Positions 1 through 9,025 of a DNA stretch of 64,000 bases are shown in pieces. Below the pieces are notes generated by a model. It searched no databases. It was not told where the DNA came from and worked only from the letters and a program-made list of their open reading frames with translations. How positions within the stretch are numbered: the stretch's first letter is position 1; the number at the start of each line of letters is the position of its first letter. The translations under genes were made by a program, and so were the position numbers. The stretch is taken from contig NZ_PGFC01000003.1 in the NCBI RefSeq assembly GCF_002797875.1, positions 186,001-250,000 on the forward strand. The letters run 5' to 3'. The DNA is from Pseudoscardovia suis. GTDB taxonomy: Bacteria > Actinomycetota > Actinomycetes > Actinomycetales > Bifidobacteriaceae.

Positions 1-456
1 GACAACGATCCGGATTGCCGCCGCGGCATGGCATGGGACCGTGCCCATCAGGATGACGCGACGTTCGACTGGTATCACCGTCTCATCCAGCTGCGCAAGC
101 GTGTGCCGGCGATTTGCACCGGCGCCGTCATTTCATCCTTCGCGGATGACGACAAGGGCGTGATCGCCATCACGAAGAGCACGGTTGCGACCGATGATGA
201 CCTCGATCTTGCGACACCGCGAGAATTTGCCTATCGCACTCAGACCGACGCCCAGCGACTGGAGCATCTTGCCGAGCGTGTGAACGATGGGGCAAGCGTC
301 ACGCTTGTCTATCACAACAGCGCGGCCGAGGATTCCCTGTCAGGCTTCGACGGTACGGCGGATCTCATCACCGGCAAGCCGTTCGATGGCACGCTCAAAC
401 CGTACCAAGTGCTCGCGCTAGCAAAGGGCGACGTGACGGCAGCCTGCCAAGATTAA
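1..456 (+). CDS. GH13 alpha-glycosidase, C-terminal part (5' end outside window)
   Basis: The reading frame is open from base 1 and gives 151 residues before TAA. The first residues, DNDPDCRRGMAW, followed by a WYHRLIQLRKRVPAI segment, match the end of the TIM barrel in glycoside hydrolase family 13 (neopullulanase, cyclomaltodextrinase and alpha-glucosidase types). In these enzymes this stretch precedes the C-terminal beta-sandwich domain, here about residues 37-151. The catalytic Asp, Glu and Asp lie upstream of the window, so substrate cannot be judged. The family hydrolyses or transfers alpha-glucosides, usually in the cytoplasm of bifidobacteria. The last codons lie in a short direct repeat that continues past the stop. 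Confidence 0.75.
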   Translation, partial: DNDPDCRRGMAWDRAHQDDATFDWYHRLIQLRKRVPAICTGAVISSFADDDKGVIAITKSTVATDDDLDLATPREFAYRTQTDAQRLEHLAERVNDGASVTLVYHNSAAEDSLSGFDGTADLITGKPFDGTLKPYQVLALAKGDVTAACQD

Positions 457-484
457 CCCGCCAAGACTAGCCTGCCGAGATTAA
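442..484. repeat. Three degenerate ~15 bp direct repeats spanning a stop codon
   Basis: A unit close to GCCTGCCAAGATTAA occurs three times in a row (third copy GCCTGCCGAGATTAA, middle copy diverged). The first copy carries the TAA of the upstream glycosidase gene. No hairpin is visible in the short gap to the convergent gene. Confidence 0.55.
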
Positions 485-514
485 ACAAGCGGCAAGAATC
501 GCAGTCAGCGAGAA

Positions 515-2533
515 TCAGCCATTCAGGTACTCATCAAGGGCGTTTGCCAAATCGGCGACGTACTCCGCTTCCAGCACTGATGGCGTCGTGGATAGAATCC
601 ACCCTGTCTCCTGAGTGGGCGTGATGGCTAGGCCAGCGTTGTCAAGATACAGGCGGGCAGTGGGAGGCACAAGCACCGCGCAGTGGAATACATCGGCGGG
701 CAGGCCCATCATGCGTGCCGTGCCATCAACGAGCCATTCGTTGCGACGCGCAGGGTTGGCGATGAGCTGCAAGCCCTGAGGAACGGCCGCCGCCACACCC
801 TGCGCGCAGGCGCGCGCCTCATCAGGGGTGACCGGCGAGCCGTAAGGCACGACAGCCCAGTTCGGGCTTCGCCCGTCACCATAAACGCTGCCATCAAGAG
901 GCATGAACGAAACGATGAACACGCCAGAGGTGGATATCACCAGCTGGTCGAAATCCAGCGTCCTGCCTTCCAACGGTAACGACACGTCATTGAACACGTG
1001 GTAATCCGCTGGCAGATGGGACAGACGATAATGCGCATCTATGCGCAAAGCAGCGGCGTCCCCAGAGCGCATAAGAGCCGTATCATTCGCTGACGTGCCG
1101 TTTGGCAAAGCGTCCTCGTGCGTTCCGATTGCAGAAGCGCTTCCGATGCGTGGATCAATTCCATAGGTCGCCTGACCGTCACGGGTGACGCTGGGAGCAA
1201 TCGCATTGCCAGAGGGTGCATAGCCTGACATTGCATCGGCCGTGGTGGTCTCATCTGCAATCGTTTCTTCCGCAGTTTCGTCATTGGCGAGATAATTCGA
1301 GGAATTGAGCGCAACAGCCGATTGATGGGCTGTCGTGCTGATGCCGTTGCCCTGTTCACGATTGCCGTCAACACCGCCATTACTACCACTGTTCGCACCA
1401 TTCACAGTTGCGCTATCGGCAAACGCATCACTCAAATTGGCGTCAGTGTTGTCATTCCCCTGCGGCGTCCACATCTCGCCCGCATAGACCGTTCCCGACA
1501 CCATGAGCGGTACGAGTTGTCCATCAGACTCATTCCCGGAAGGCATGGCGTAGTCGACAGCGCGATGCGGCGCCGCCTGATCTGCCGACGAATCAGCATC
1601 AAACGATCCTTGGACCACTGCCTCCCCACGGGGCTGGTTCTTAGGCCAATCGGAAGCCGAATGCCCTGGCAAGACCTGTTCGCGATGATACTGAGGCCAG
1701 TTGCCGAGCATGCTGTTTGCAACCTGAGGGTCGATGTCGTCGCCCCAGATTCTTCCGCGGATACGCTCCGGAGAGCCAGTTCGAGATGACGGCACGCCGG
1801 TTTGCGATGCCGCCGCACCAGTTTGCGAACCAGCCATTGCAGACGGCGCTGACGTTTGCTCCGCCATGTGTGCGCCATGCCGCGGTACAGTCTGGATTGG
1901 TGCGGATGGTGCGGACGGCGCGGATGGAACCGACGAAGCGAATCGAGTCAACGGCACAGGCGGAGCCGGAGGCGCGGATGGAGCCGGAGGGGTAGGCGGT
2001 GCAGGAGGAGTCAACGCCATGCCGCCAAAACGCCCCGAGCGACCTTCGTCTACGTGGGATTGGACCATCCGCCTGTCCGATTGCTGCGTCGTCGGCACAT
2101 GTGCAGGCACACGCTTGGCTTCACCATGGCGCGCAATGCCGCTGCGGGTTCCCGATGCTTGGATTTCGTGACCTTGGCCTGCAACTGTCTGGTTCCCCAT
2201 GCGTGAACCGTCTTGTATCTGACTGTCATGGCGCCGGCCACCGAGAATCATTCCTGTCATCGCGCCATCCATTGCCCTATCCGCTGCTTTATCAGGTGCC
2301 TTACCGGGCGCGTGTCTTGCCACACGTTCAAGCTGGGCATGCTCAGGCCTCTGCGCATGAGCGCCATGCTTGCTGGAGGACGGGGGAAGATTGTGCGCCG
2401 CCCGGTCGCGTTGGCGCTTCTCCTCCTTCAGACGCCGAGCCTCGCGCTTCCGGATGAAATACCGCACATCGGACACGGCAATAGCACACAGCAACAGCAG
2501 CGCCACCACGCCTATGAGAATCCGATGATCCAT
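515..2533 (-). CDS. Membrane-anchored protein with degenerate NERD-like domain
   Basis: 672 residues. The start is the ATG at 2533, behind AGGAAG, because it places a hydrophobic helix (ILIGVVALLLLCAIAVS) directly at the N terminus; the frame extends upstream but without a signal. A Lys/Arg-rich segment follows, predicting an N-out, C-in anchor. Residues ~60-500 are low-complexity linker rich in Pro, Ala, Ser and Asn, including a PAPP/PSAPSAP repeat. Residues ~500-640 resemble a nuclease-related (NERD) domain (YHVFNDVSLP, then LDFDQLVISTSGVFIV). The Lys that normally follows the last beta strand (xxKN) is replaced by SFM, so nuclease activity is doubtful. A second NERD gene with an intact motif lies at 5651-7609. 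Confidence 0.6.
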   Translation of the reverse strand: MDHRILIGVVALLLLCAIAVSDVRYFIRKREARRLKEEKRQRDRAAHNLPPSSSKHGAHAQRPEHAQLERVARHAPGKAPDKAADRAMDGAMTGMILGGRRHDSQIQDGSRMGNQTVAGQGHEIQASGTRSGIARHGEAKRVPAHVPTTQQSDRRMVQSHVDEGRSGRFGGMALTPPAPPTPPAPSAPPAPPVPLTRFASSVPSAPSAPSAPIQTVPRHGAHMAEQTSAPSAMAGSQTGAAASQTGVPSSRTGSPERIRGRIWGDDIDPQVANSMLGNWPQYHREQVLPGHSASDWPKNQPRGEAVVQGSFDADSSADQAAPHRAVDYAMPSGNESDGQLVPLMVSGTVYAGEMWTPQGNDNTDANLSDAFADSATVNGANSGSNGGVDGNREQGNGISTTAHQSAVALNSSNYLANDETAEETIADETTTADAMSGYAPSGNAIAPSVTRDGQATYGIDPRIGSASAIGTHEDALPNGTSANDTALMRSGDAAALRIDAHYRLSHLPADYHVFNDVSLPLEGRTLDFDQLVISTSGVFIVSFMPLDGSVYGDGRSPNWAVVPYGSPVTPDEARACAQGVAAAVPQGLQLIANPARRNEWLVDGTARMMGLPADVFHCAVLVPPTARLYLDNAGLAITPTQETGWILSTTPSVLEAEYVADLANALDEYLNG

Positions 2534-3160
2534 TGTGCTTCCTCGCGATAGCCGCCTCGCATCCGTTGCCGAGCGAGTCAGTCGAATGCGAGAAGCGGTA
2601 GAGCCAATACAGAATTCATAGTAATGCACGCATCGCAAAGCACAGGGTTTTCAACACGGTGTCATGAATGCCCATGGAGCGCACAGATGCTGATGCGGTC
2701 TTCTCTTCCTTTTGTGCCTCACTCATACCTCCTTGTGCTTGGCATCTTTCTGTATTATCTTCTCTCGTCTATTCTTCCCCTCTTGCCTTCCTAGCCTTTC
2801 TAGCCTTCTAGCCTTCTAGCCTTTTCTGCCTCTCCTCTTCTTCCCTTTTCCCGCCACTCCGTGTCTGTTTCTTGCAATCCCGTCTCTTTCTTATGGTCTC
2901 CTTATCGCCAATCCCTGGACTGCGCTCCCTCGCCTTTTTCTGTGCTCGCGCCGCTTCCACGGAAGTGTGCTCACGCCGCAGCGTCGCGGAAAGCGTCACA
3001 CGCGAGCGCGCTGGTCCGCCAAAAACGCAAGGCATCTAGCGCTAAGCAGGCACAGACGACAGCCCAGTGGAACGCAGCAGACACTCGCCAGCGCTATCCG
3101 CGCGCACAGCAGCGCTAGTAGGATGGCGGGAAGAAGCACCGGAAATCAGGAGCGCAGCCC
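2534..3160. other. Gene-free stretch, polypyrimidine tract and 8-9 bp repeats
   Basis: No convincing gene is seen in 627 bp between divergent genes. Bases ~2695-2870 of the plus strand are almost entirely pyrimidine and include four tandem CTAGCCTT copies (2791-2823). The rest is GC-rich, with no recognisable coding pattern or RNA gene. Promoters for both flanking genes should lie here. Confidence 0.5.
2783..2824. repeat. Tandem CTAGCCTT repeat in polypyrimidine tract
   Basis: CTAGCCTT occurs at 2791, 2800, 2808 and 2816, preceded by a diverged TTGCCTT copy. The period is 8-9 bp. Confidence 0.7.
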
Positions 3161-4252
3161 ATGTCCATCATCAGTCATGCACCATTGCGGCACCATCGCA
3201 ACGCCGCCGAGGACAACGCATCGCTGTCCCAAGCTCTCGGCATCAAGTCGCATATCGCAGCCACCATAGGCTTCATTCTTGCGCTCGTAGGGCTTGCGAT
3301 AAGCGTGTTGCAGGAACTGAGCGTGCTCAGTCTCGTGGCGATCCTCATCATCGCAATCGGCTCCCTGTGCGCGGTGCGGTCGATTGTCACGGACTCGCAG
3401 CGACGCCATCTTGCTTCAGAACCGTCGGCACCATCCACAATCACCATCATCACTGCTGTGACGTGCACTGTTGCGGTCCTGACATGCATCGGCACAACCG
3501 CCTACGGATTGTTCGCATCCACCCCCTCGTTCATTCTCAACCGCACATGGGTGCTCGAAAACGGCGAATGGACAAAAGACGGACGCGTCGTCTCGTTCAC
3601 CAAGGGACTGTCGGCACCCGGCATCACGTCCAGCGCGAGTGCGGCATCAGGCACAGGCGTGGCATCTGCAAACTCTGACTCCACCGGTTCGTCCGGCTCC
3701 GCGGTTTCCATCCAGCCGTCGTCGACGCCATCGCCCAGCCTGTCTGGACTTTCTTTGACGAACTTGCCACAGGTAGTGCTGTTCACCGGTTCCAATCTCA
3801 CGGGAGAGACAGTGCAGCACAACAACACGCTCACCGACACGGACAGCGCACAATCTCTGGCGATTGAATCAGTGACAATCGACAACCACATCTATGGCTA
3901 TTACAACGGGAAGATGACCTTGCGCAACAACACTGGCGAGACAATCCTGTATGCCGACGTCGCCCTCACCGCGCTGTCAGGCAACGGGGATGTGCTCAAA
4001 CAGGACACCGCACACTGCATGGGGCCGATTGAAGCAGGCCAGACATGCGAGGCGGCATTCCAGATTGGCTCTTCGAACGCCAGAGCGATCATGCCCTACA
4101 CGACGATGTGGTTCACGTCAGGTGATGCAAGCGCCGCGAAGGAAGCCGCTGCCAATGACTCGGAGCAGCATCAGGATGCCGCAGCATCGCGCACGGCGCC
4201 GGGTACCGTGTTTCACAAGGCGTCGCCTGGAGTGCCGGCCATCCCGCTGTGA
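3161..4252 (+). CDS. Membrane protein with extracellular FxLYD-like domain
   Basis: 363 residues with ATG at 3161 behind CAGGAG. Three hydrophobic segments lie in the first ~125 residues (IAATIGFILALVGLAISVL; LVAILIIAIGSLCAV; ITIITAVTCTVAVLTCIG). A Ser/Thr/Pro-rich spacer (~residues 150-205) is followed by a C-terminal beta-rich region with NNTGETILYADVALTAL and later GPIEAGQTCEAAF. This is the pattern of FxLYD-type domains found in actinobacterial and firmicute surface proteins. Function is unknown; an envelope role is inferred from topology. It is transcribed toward the minus-strand dehydrogenase gene, and a strong bidirectional hairpin separates the two. Confidence 0.6.
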   Translation: MSIISHAPLRHHRNAAEDNASLSQALGIKSHIAATIGFILALVGLAISVLQELSVLSLVAILIIAIGSLCAVRSIVTDSQRRHLASEPSAPSTITIITAVTCTVAVLTCIGTTAYGLFASTPSFILNRTWVLENGEWTKDGRVVSFTKGLSAPGITSSASAASGTGVASANSDSTGSSGSAVSIQPSSTPSPSLSGLSLTNLPQVVLFTGSNLTGETVQHNNTLTDTDSAQSLAIESVTIDNHIYGYYNGKMTLRNNTGETILYADVALTALSGNGDVLKQDTAHCMGPIEAGQTCEAAFQIGSSNARAIMPYTTMWFTSGDASAAKEAAANDSEQHQDAAASRTAPGTVFHKASPGVPAIPL

Positions 4253-4281
4253 GCGCCGGATAGCGCATCGCGGTCAGGGTC

Positions 4282-4330
4282 TTGGCGCTAGGTTTTGGCA
4301 CCAAGTCTTAGTGCAAAAACCTAGCGCCAA
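4282..4330. terminator. Bidirectional terminator hairpin
   Basis: A 15-bp perfect stem (TTGGCGCTAGGTTTT with its complement), one mismatch and 4 more pairs enclose a 9-nt loop. The T-rich and A-rich parts of the stem allow termination in both directions. It lies between convergent stop codons at 4252 and 4334. Confidence 0.8.
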
Positions 4331-4333
4331 AAT

Positions 4334-5404
4334 CTAGCGCAGCGTCTGCCCCAGCGCTGCGATGGCTGCAGGCCCCTGCTCGGGCACAAGGAAGCTGGGG
4401 TCGATGTCTTCCACATGCGCCACTCCCGCGGAGTTCATCGTATGCGCAAGCTCATCGGTGATGCGATCGATTATCGCCACGATGCCATCCTCGCCACCTG
4501 CGGCTGCAGCCCATTGGATTGGACGGCCCAATCCCACGGCATTGGCGCCAAGGGCAAGGGCGCGGAACACGTCGCCACCCGTGCGGATACCGGTATCCGC
4601 AAGAATCGTGGCATCCGGTCCAAGCGCCTCGCGGATCTTGGGCAACGCATAGGCGACCGGCACGACACCATCCACCTGACGCCTGCCATGGTTCGACACC
4701 ATGACGCCGGCGGCGCCAGCCTCCATTGCGTCAATAGCATCGGAGGGGCGCATCACGCCCTTGACATAGACGGGCAGACCGGACAGTTCGATAAGGCGCT
4801 TGATGTCGTCCACGGTGATGTGCGTGGCGAGGTTGAGTGTCCAATCGGTCATGTGCATCGAAGGGAAATTGCCGCTTTCGCCCTCATGCGTGCCGTCGAT
4901 GCTGTTACGGAAGCCGAAATCACGCTTGTAGCCAGGGCAATCGAGCGTCAGCATGAGCGCAGAGGGACCTTGAGCGAGGGAGCGTTCGAGAAACGCCTCG
5001 GTGGTGGCACGGTCATCGAAAAGATACACCTGCTGCCACCAAGCGCCATGCGATTCCTTGGCGAAGCGTTCGACTGGCTCGGAAGCGTTCGTTGGATAGA
5101 CGATGAAGCTTCCCGCGCGGCTCATGCCGTTCTGCGAGGTGATCTCGCCATCGGCGCTCGCCAAGCGATGGTAGGCGGTCGGCGATCCGAACAGCGGCGT
5201 GGGCAGCGTCTGGTCTCCGATGGTGACGCTGGTGTCTATGGAGCTTACGTCCTGGAACATGCGGGGCAGAATGCCAAAGCGGCGCCAGGCAAGCGTGTCA
5301 TAGTCCGCCTGCCCTGAGGCGATGTCGGCATTGCCATCCTCGTACGCCAATCCCGCATCGCTCATCACGCTCTTCGCCTTGTCATGAACCGTGTTCCAGT
5401 CCAT
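4334..5404 (-). CDS. FMN-dependent alpha-hydroxy-acid dehydrogenase/oxidase
   Basis: 356 residues. The ATG at 5404 is preferred over the one 12 bases upstream because GGAGG sits 5-6 nt before it. The protein has the glycolate oxidase / lactate 2-monooxygenase TIM-barrel pattern: VYVKGV (FMN Lys), VSNHGRRQVDG (catalytic His and substrate Arg; usual form SNHGGRQLDG) and DTGIRTGGDVFRALALGANAVGLGRP (FMN phosphate loop). The family oxidises L-2-hydroxy acids such as lactate to 2-oxo acids. The true substrate cannot be told. It appears to be a single-gene transcript, ending at the shared terminator hairpin. Confidence 0.85.
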   Translation of the reverse strand: MDWNTVHDKAKSVMSDAGLAYEDGNADIASGQADYDTLAWRRFGILPRMFQDVSSIDTSVTIGDQTLPTPLFGSPTAYHRLASADGEITSQNGMSRAGSFIVYPTNASEPVERFAKESHGAWWQQVYLFDDRATTEAFLERSLAQGPSALMLTLDCPGYKRDFGFRNSIDGTHEGESGNFPSMHMTDWTLNLATHITVDDIKRLIELSGLPVYVKGVMRPSDAIDAMEAGAAGVMVSNHGRRQVDGVVPVAYALPKIREALGPDATILADTGIRTGGDVFRALALGANAVGLGRPIQWAAAAGGEDGIVAIIDRITDELAHTMNSAGVAHVEDIDPSFLVPEQGPAAIAALGQTLR

Positions 5405-5551
5405 CACTGCCTCCATTCCTTCATGTTTTCTGCAACAGGCACTACGCTAGGCATCCCTGTTTCATGACTCGGCGGGAGCGTTCTAGATAATGCTTATTGC
5501 ACGCATGTAGATGCGGGTGAACAAGATGCGCGGACTATGTCAAAGAGCAAC

Positions 5552-5649
5552 GATCACTGCGTCACATGCCGTGTCCCACAGACCAGTGCGCCACAGATCA
5601 CTGCGTCACATGCTGTGTGCCACAAATCAGTGCGTCACAAATCACTGGC
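5552..5649. repeat. Tandem 14-15 bp degenerate repeat
   Basis: About six consecutive units close to GATCACTGCGTCACA, alternating 15/14/15/15/14/15 bp, run up to the TAA (5651-5653) of the next minus-strand gene, that is, directly downstream of its 3' end. Confidence 0.7.
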
Positions 5650-5650
5650 A

Positions 5651-7609
5651 TTATTGCGAATCAGCGGCATTCTGCGAATCGGCATCAAAGAGCTCATCAG
5701 AGCCCTTGCCGCCACGCAACCTTGGATTCGGAATATCTGGATTCACGGTATCTGGATTCGCAACGTCTAGATTCGTCTGGGATGGATCCCATTGGTTCAG
5801 CTCTGGAGTCATTGGATCGGAGCCCAGTGAATCGGAGCCCGTTGAATCGATACTCGTTGGATCGGCGCTCACTTTGCGCAACATCCGCTCAGTGTGCTTT
5901 TCGAATTCCTTCGTGCGACGCAGGGTCTCACGAGAATCCATTGCGACACCGCCATCGCCGGCATTGTTGAGGGCCCCATCGGCGAACTGCGGAATCGCAC
6001 CGAGCCCATCATTGAACGTGCCAAAAACCTGCTGCGTGGCAGAGAGAGTCTCCTGCCCCTTCCCATGGGACCGCGACGACTTGTTGCCGTTTTTGCCATT
6101 ACTGCGCTGAGAGGAACCGGCTCCCGCATGTTTCAATGACGGTTTCTCGTTGGAGATTGCCTTATGGGCAGGAACTGCCCGTGCGGAAGCCTTGTGAGAT
6201 TGCGTCTTATGACCAGGCGCTGCCATAGCAGTCCCATTGGCCGAACCCGCATTGCCCACCTGCGCGGTCCGCTTTCTTTCGCCTGAACGGTGGCCAGTCT
6301 CTTGTGCTGGCCTATGGTTCGCCTCTTGCGATTGACGACCGGCACCTTGCTGTAGCTCGCGGCGCCGTGCGCTCTCCTGCTGCTCTCGCTGCGCATTCTC
6401 CATGCCCAGGCTCCACGCCTTCTTGACTTTGCCACGCGGACTGAACGCCCAATCAAGCGCACGAATCACTCCCACATTGGGAGCGGAAGCGTCAGGGAAA
6501 CCTCCAAGCAAGCGGGGCAGCTCCTCGCCGTTGATGGGAATCGTGGCGCTTTTTTCGTAACCGCGCAGCACGACCTTGCCTTTCGCCGAGCTGCACCACA
6601 CAACCGTGTAGCACAAAACCTTGGATCGGAAAGGCATACCCAGCAACGTCACTTCCAACTGTTTGCTGGCAAGCTCCATCGAATTACTCTGGATGAACGG
6701 TTCCCATGTCTGTGACCGGTCCAGCAACCTGCGATCCTTGTCGTAGATTCCGGGAGCGTAGTTCTTCGAATCCAGCAACAACACATGCTGAACCCCATCG
6801 GATTCAAAAGCGATGATATGGTCGACGTCCGAATCCTTTATCTGTTTGTTGACGAAATATCCATGTCTGACCACCGCATGATGGGTCTTCGCCCATTCAT
6901 CCACGATGCGCTGAGTTCTCGCCTCCCCGGCTTCGCCGAAACGTCCGGAAGCAAAACGATCGGACACCTTGGCGCCATTGCGTGATGCATAACGAATGTC
7001 TGGATTTTTCACGGTTTCACGCAAATCATTACGCGTCACACGAGGCCCCACACCGTGCTTGGTGTGGTACTTCAAATCAGGAGGCGCCGAGCCATAATAG
7101 CGAGGCTTCAGCAAATCAGCCTCCCCCGATCGGGTATGTTTTCCATCATCCCTTTGCCCTCGCCATGTCGATCCGGAACGTGAGTCGGATTCACGATTGA
7201 CTGGCATCTTCGCTGAATCGTATACGATGACGGGCTCAGGTTTGATTGTCTTCGTCGTGTCCGGAGCCATCTTCCAATCTATTGTCTCAGCCCACTGGTT
7301 TTCTGCATCGTGCAATGAGTCATCGTCTGAGGCGAGGAATTCAACGGACTGGGACTTTGCGATGGACGCCGGCACCTTTCCCCACTGTTCCTCCGCAACG
7401 TCATTCGATGCGTTTTGGGGCATGGGCTTCGAAGCGACTTCCGGCGGCACCTCCGAGGCGGCATAAACTGTGTGCGCCACGCTGTCCGGCGCATTCTGAT
7501 GGGAGGTCTGTGCGGAATCAGAATTTCGCGAAGACCTTCCCCATGCAATCAGCAAGACGGCGCACAGCACAACTGCAACCGCGAGTCCACCAATCAAAAA
7601 TCCGTTCAT
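5651..7609 (-). CDS. Membrane-anchored NERD (nuclease-related) domain protein
   Basis: 652 residues. The ATG at 7609 has AAAGGTGA upstream and begins immediately before a transmembrane helix (FLIGGLAVAVVLCAVLLIAW). After a ~200-residue linker, residues ~222-365 form a NERD domain: GEAGEARTQRIV (conserved Glu), DSDVDHIIAF (Asp263, His264) and VLLLDSKNYAPG (Ser-Lys282-Asn). This is the intact E/D...D...xK core expected of a restriction-endonuclease-like fold. The C-terminal ~290 residues are Gln/Ser/Gly/Arg-rich, ending in repeats such as NPDTVNPDIPNP encoded by ~15-bp DNA repeats. It pairs with the degenerate NERD protein at 515-2533, which has the same anchor-linker-domain layout. NERD proteins are thought to act on nucleic acid; the target here is unknown. 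Confidence 0.75.
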   Translation of the reverse strand: MNGFLIGGLAVAVVLCAVLLIAWGRSSRNSDSAQTSHQNAPDSVAHTVYAASEVPPEVASKPMPQNASNDVAEEQWGKVPASIAKSQSVEFLASDDDSLHDAENQWAETIDWKMAPDTTKTIKPEPVIVYDSAKMPVNRESDSRSGSTWRGQRDDGKHTRSGEADLLKPRYYGSAPPDLKYHTKHGVGPRVTRNDLRETVKNPDIRYASRNGAKVSDRFASGRFGEAGEARTQRIVDEWAKTHHAVVRHGYFVNKQIKDSDVDHIIAFESDGVQHVLLLDSKNYAPGIYDKDRRLLDRSQTWEPFIQSNSMELASKQLEVTLLGMPFRSKVLCYTVVWCSSAKGKVVLRGYEKSATIPINGEELPRLLGGFPDASAPNVGVIRALDWAFSPRGKVKKAWSLGMENAQREQQESARRRELQQGAGRQSQEANHRPAQETGHRSGERKRTAQVGNAGSANGTAMAAPGHKTQSHKASARAVPAHKAISNEKPSLKHAGAGSSQRSNGKNGNKSSRSHGKGQETLSATQQVFGTFNDGLGAIPQFADGALNNAGDGGVAMDSRETLRRTKEFEKHTERMLRKVSADPTSIDSTGSDSLGSDPMTPELNQWDPSQTNLDVANPDTVNPDIPNPRLRGGKGSDELFDADSQNAADSQ

Positions 7610-8320
7610 CGTCACCTTTCGTGTCACCGCGGGCGATACCCGATTGTTCGGATGCCCATCCCCAATTGCGATTAGCTGCCTGCATCCGCAATCAACTGAC
7701 AGCATCCCCAGGGGCACATCAACCGACCGACAGACGGATGGCTACATCGGCCACCCAGCATTGACAATTAGTTCAATCCATCAGCGCGGACAGCCATCAT
7801 GTTCACTGCCGGCACGTTTGTCACTGACACACGTTTCACACAACGCGTCATTCCTGGCATCATCAAACCACCCATCTATCAAAAATCTGCCTGCCATCCA
7901 TCAGGTATCCATCGGGTATCCATCTGGTACCCCATCAGATATCCATCAGGCGTTTCGCCATCAGGCTTTCACAATGCTTCCATCTGCCAATGCTGCGCCA
8001 CCTAGCATGATGCATCACCCAGCGGTGCATCATCCCACTCATGCAGTGTACAGTCTCTTTGCCAGTATCACTGCTTTCATGTCCACTCGCACACCGGCAA
8101 CATGTCACACGCCGGCAACATGTCGCACAGACATGCGCGACATGCCCTGTACGATCCGTCATCGCTGCAATCGAAGTAGACTTGCGTCTTAATCATCGCG
8201 GGCTCGCCACCCGAATCATAGCAGGATCGCCACCCGAATCACAGTAGGCTTACGTCAGACACAGTGGCTAATTGCCTGAACCATCGGATCAACGCCTGTT
8301 GGCATGCCCACCGCAACCCA
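7610..8320. other. Gene-free stretch with short repeats
   Basis: In 711 bp no frame has convincing codon use or a ribosome site. It contains the 11-bp repeat at 7898-7950, an ACACCGGCAACATGTC/ACGCCGGCAACATGTC pair near 8090-8130, and a TCGCCACCCGAATCA pair near 8207-8240. The promoter of the NERD gene should lie at the left end. Confidence 0.45.
7898..7950. repeat. 11-bp tandem repeat (CCATCGGGTAT)
   Basis: Four and a half units of ~11 bp (CCATCAGGTAT, CCATCGGGTAT, CCATCTGGTAC, CCCATCAGATAT, CCATCAGG) lie in the gene-free stretch upstream of the NERD gene. Confidence 0.65.
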
Positions 8321-8989
8321 TCACGGACAATCAGCACCCGCGGTCTCAGACACCTGAGGCCATTGATCGAACCATTGCAACAACTTCTCCACGGCATCCC
8401 CGCCCCAGCCAAGCAAACGCGGCCCTTCCAGATTCCGATTGTATGGCTGGTCGAAAACGACCACATGCTGTCCGGCATCGCGCAGGACCTCGATGTTGTG
8501 TGGCGCGTCGTCGATGTGTATCGTCGCCCCGATTGAATCTTTCAGCCCCGTGAAGCACAGCGACATGTAAGGTATCTTGTTGTCATCCAGCCATTTGGCA
8601 GTATCTGACACAACGAACCGGTGCTGTCCGTTGACAAATAGACGATGAGTCACGATTCGAATGTGCACATGGGCGTCGGAAAGATCCCGCAAAGCCTGAG
8701 GTGCACCGGGGATCACCGGCATCGTCGCGTAAAGATGGTCCTCCTCGGCGGCACGGTGAACAGCGAGATAATCCTCAACATTCGCAATAGGCCACCCTGG
8801 AGCCGTGTAGAAATGATAGTCGTCATTGGTGCCCAGCTCATAAGGATTCGCCCCTCTCGTGCGAACGACATATTCGGCGATGGCCGCTCGGTAGTTGGCA
8901 CATACACCGTCGAGGTCAAGGTTGAGCACACGGTACCCTTCCAATCCCACCCGCTGATTGCGATATTGTTCAGGAATCCTGGCCATCAT
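8321..8989 (-). CDS. 5'(3')-deoxyribonucleotidase-like HAD phosphatase (NT5C type)
   Basis: 222 residues. ATG at 8989 (or 8986), with GAAGGAG about 7 nt upstream. HAD motif I is VLNLDLDGVCANY (nucleophile Asp and acid/base Asp), motif II is the VTHR region and motif IV is IHIDDAPHNIEVLRDAG. This arrangement, with the cap between motifs I and II, resembles the NT5C-type 5'-nucleotidase family, which dephosphorylates nucleoside monophosphates. Substrate is not proven. It lies 36 bp from the end of the exonuclease gene on the same strand, so cotranscription is likely and a nucleotide-handling role fits. Confidence 0.7.
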   Translation of the reverse strand: MMARIPEQYRNQRVGLEGYRVLNLDLDGVCANYRAAIAEYVVRTRGANPYELGTNDDYHFYTAPGWPIANVEDYLAVHRAAEEDHLYATMPVIPGAPQALRDLSDAHVHIRIVTHRLFVNGQHRFVVSDTAKWLDDNKIPYMSLCFTGLKDSIGATIHIDDAPHNIEVLRDAGQHVVVFDQPYNRNLEGPRLLGWGGDAVEKLLQWFDQWPQVSETAGADCP

Positions 8990-9025
8990 GCCGCTGCTCC
9001 TTCCCTGTGCGTTGTTTCCCCACCG

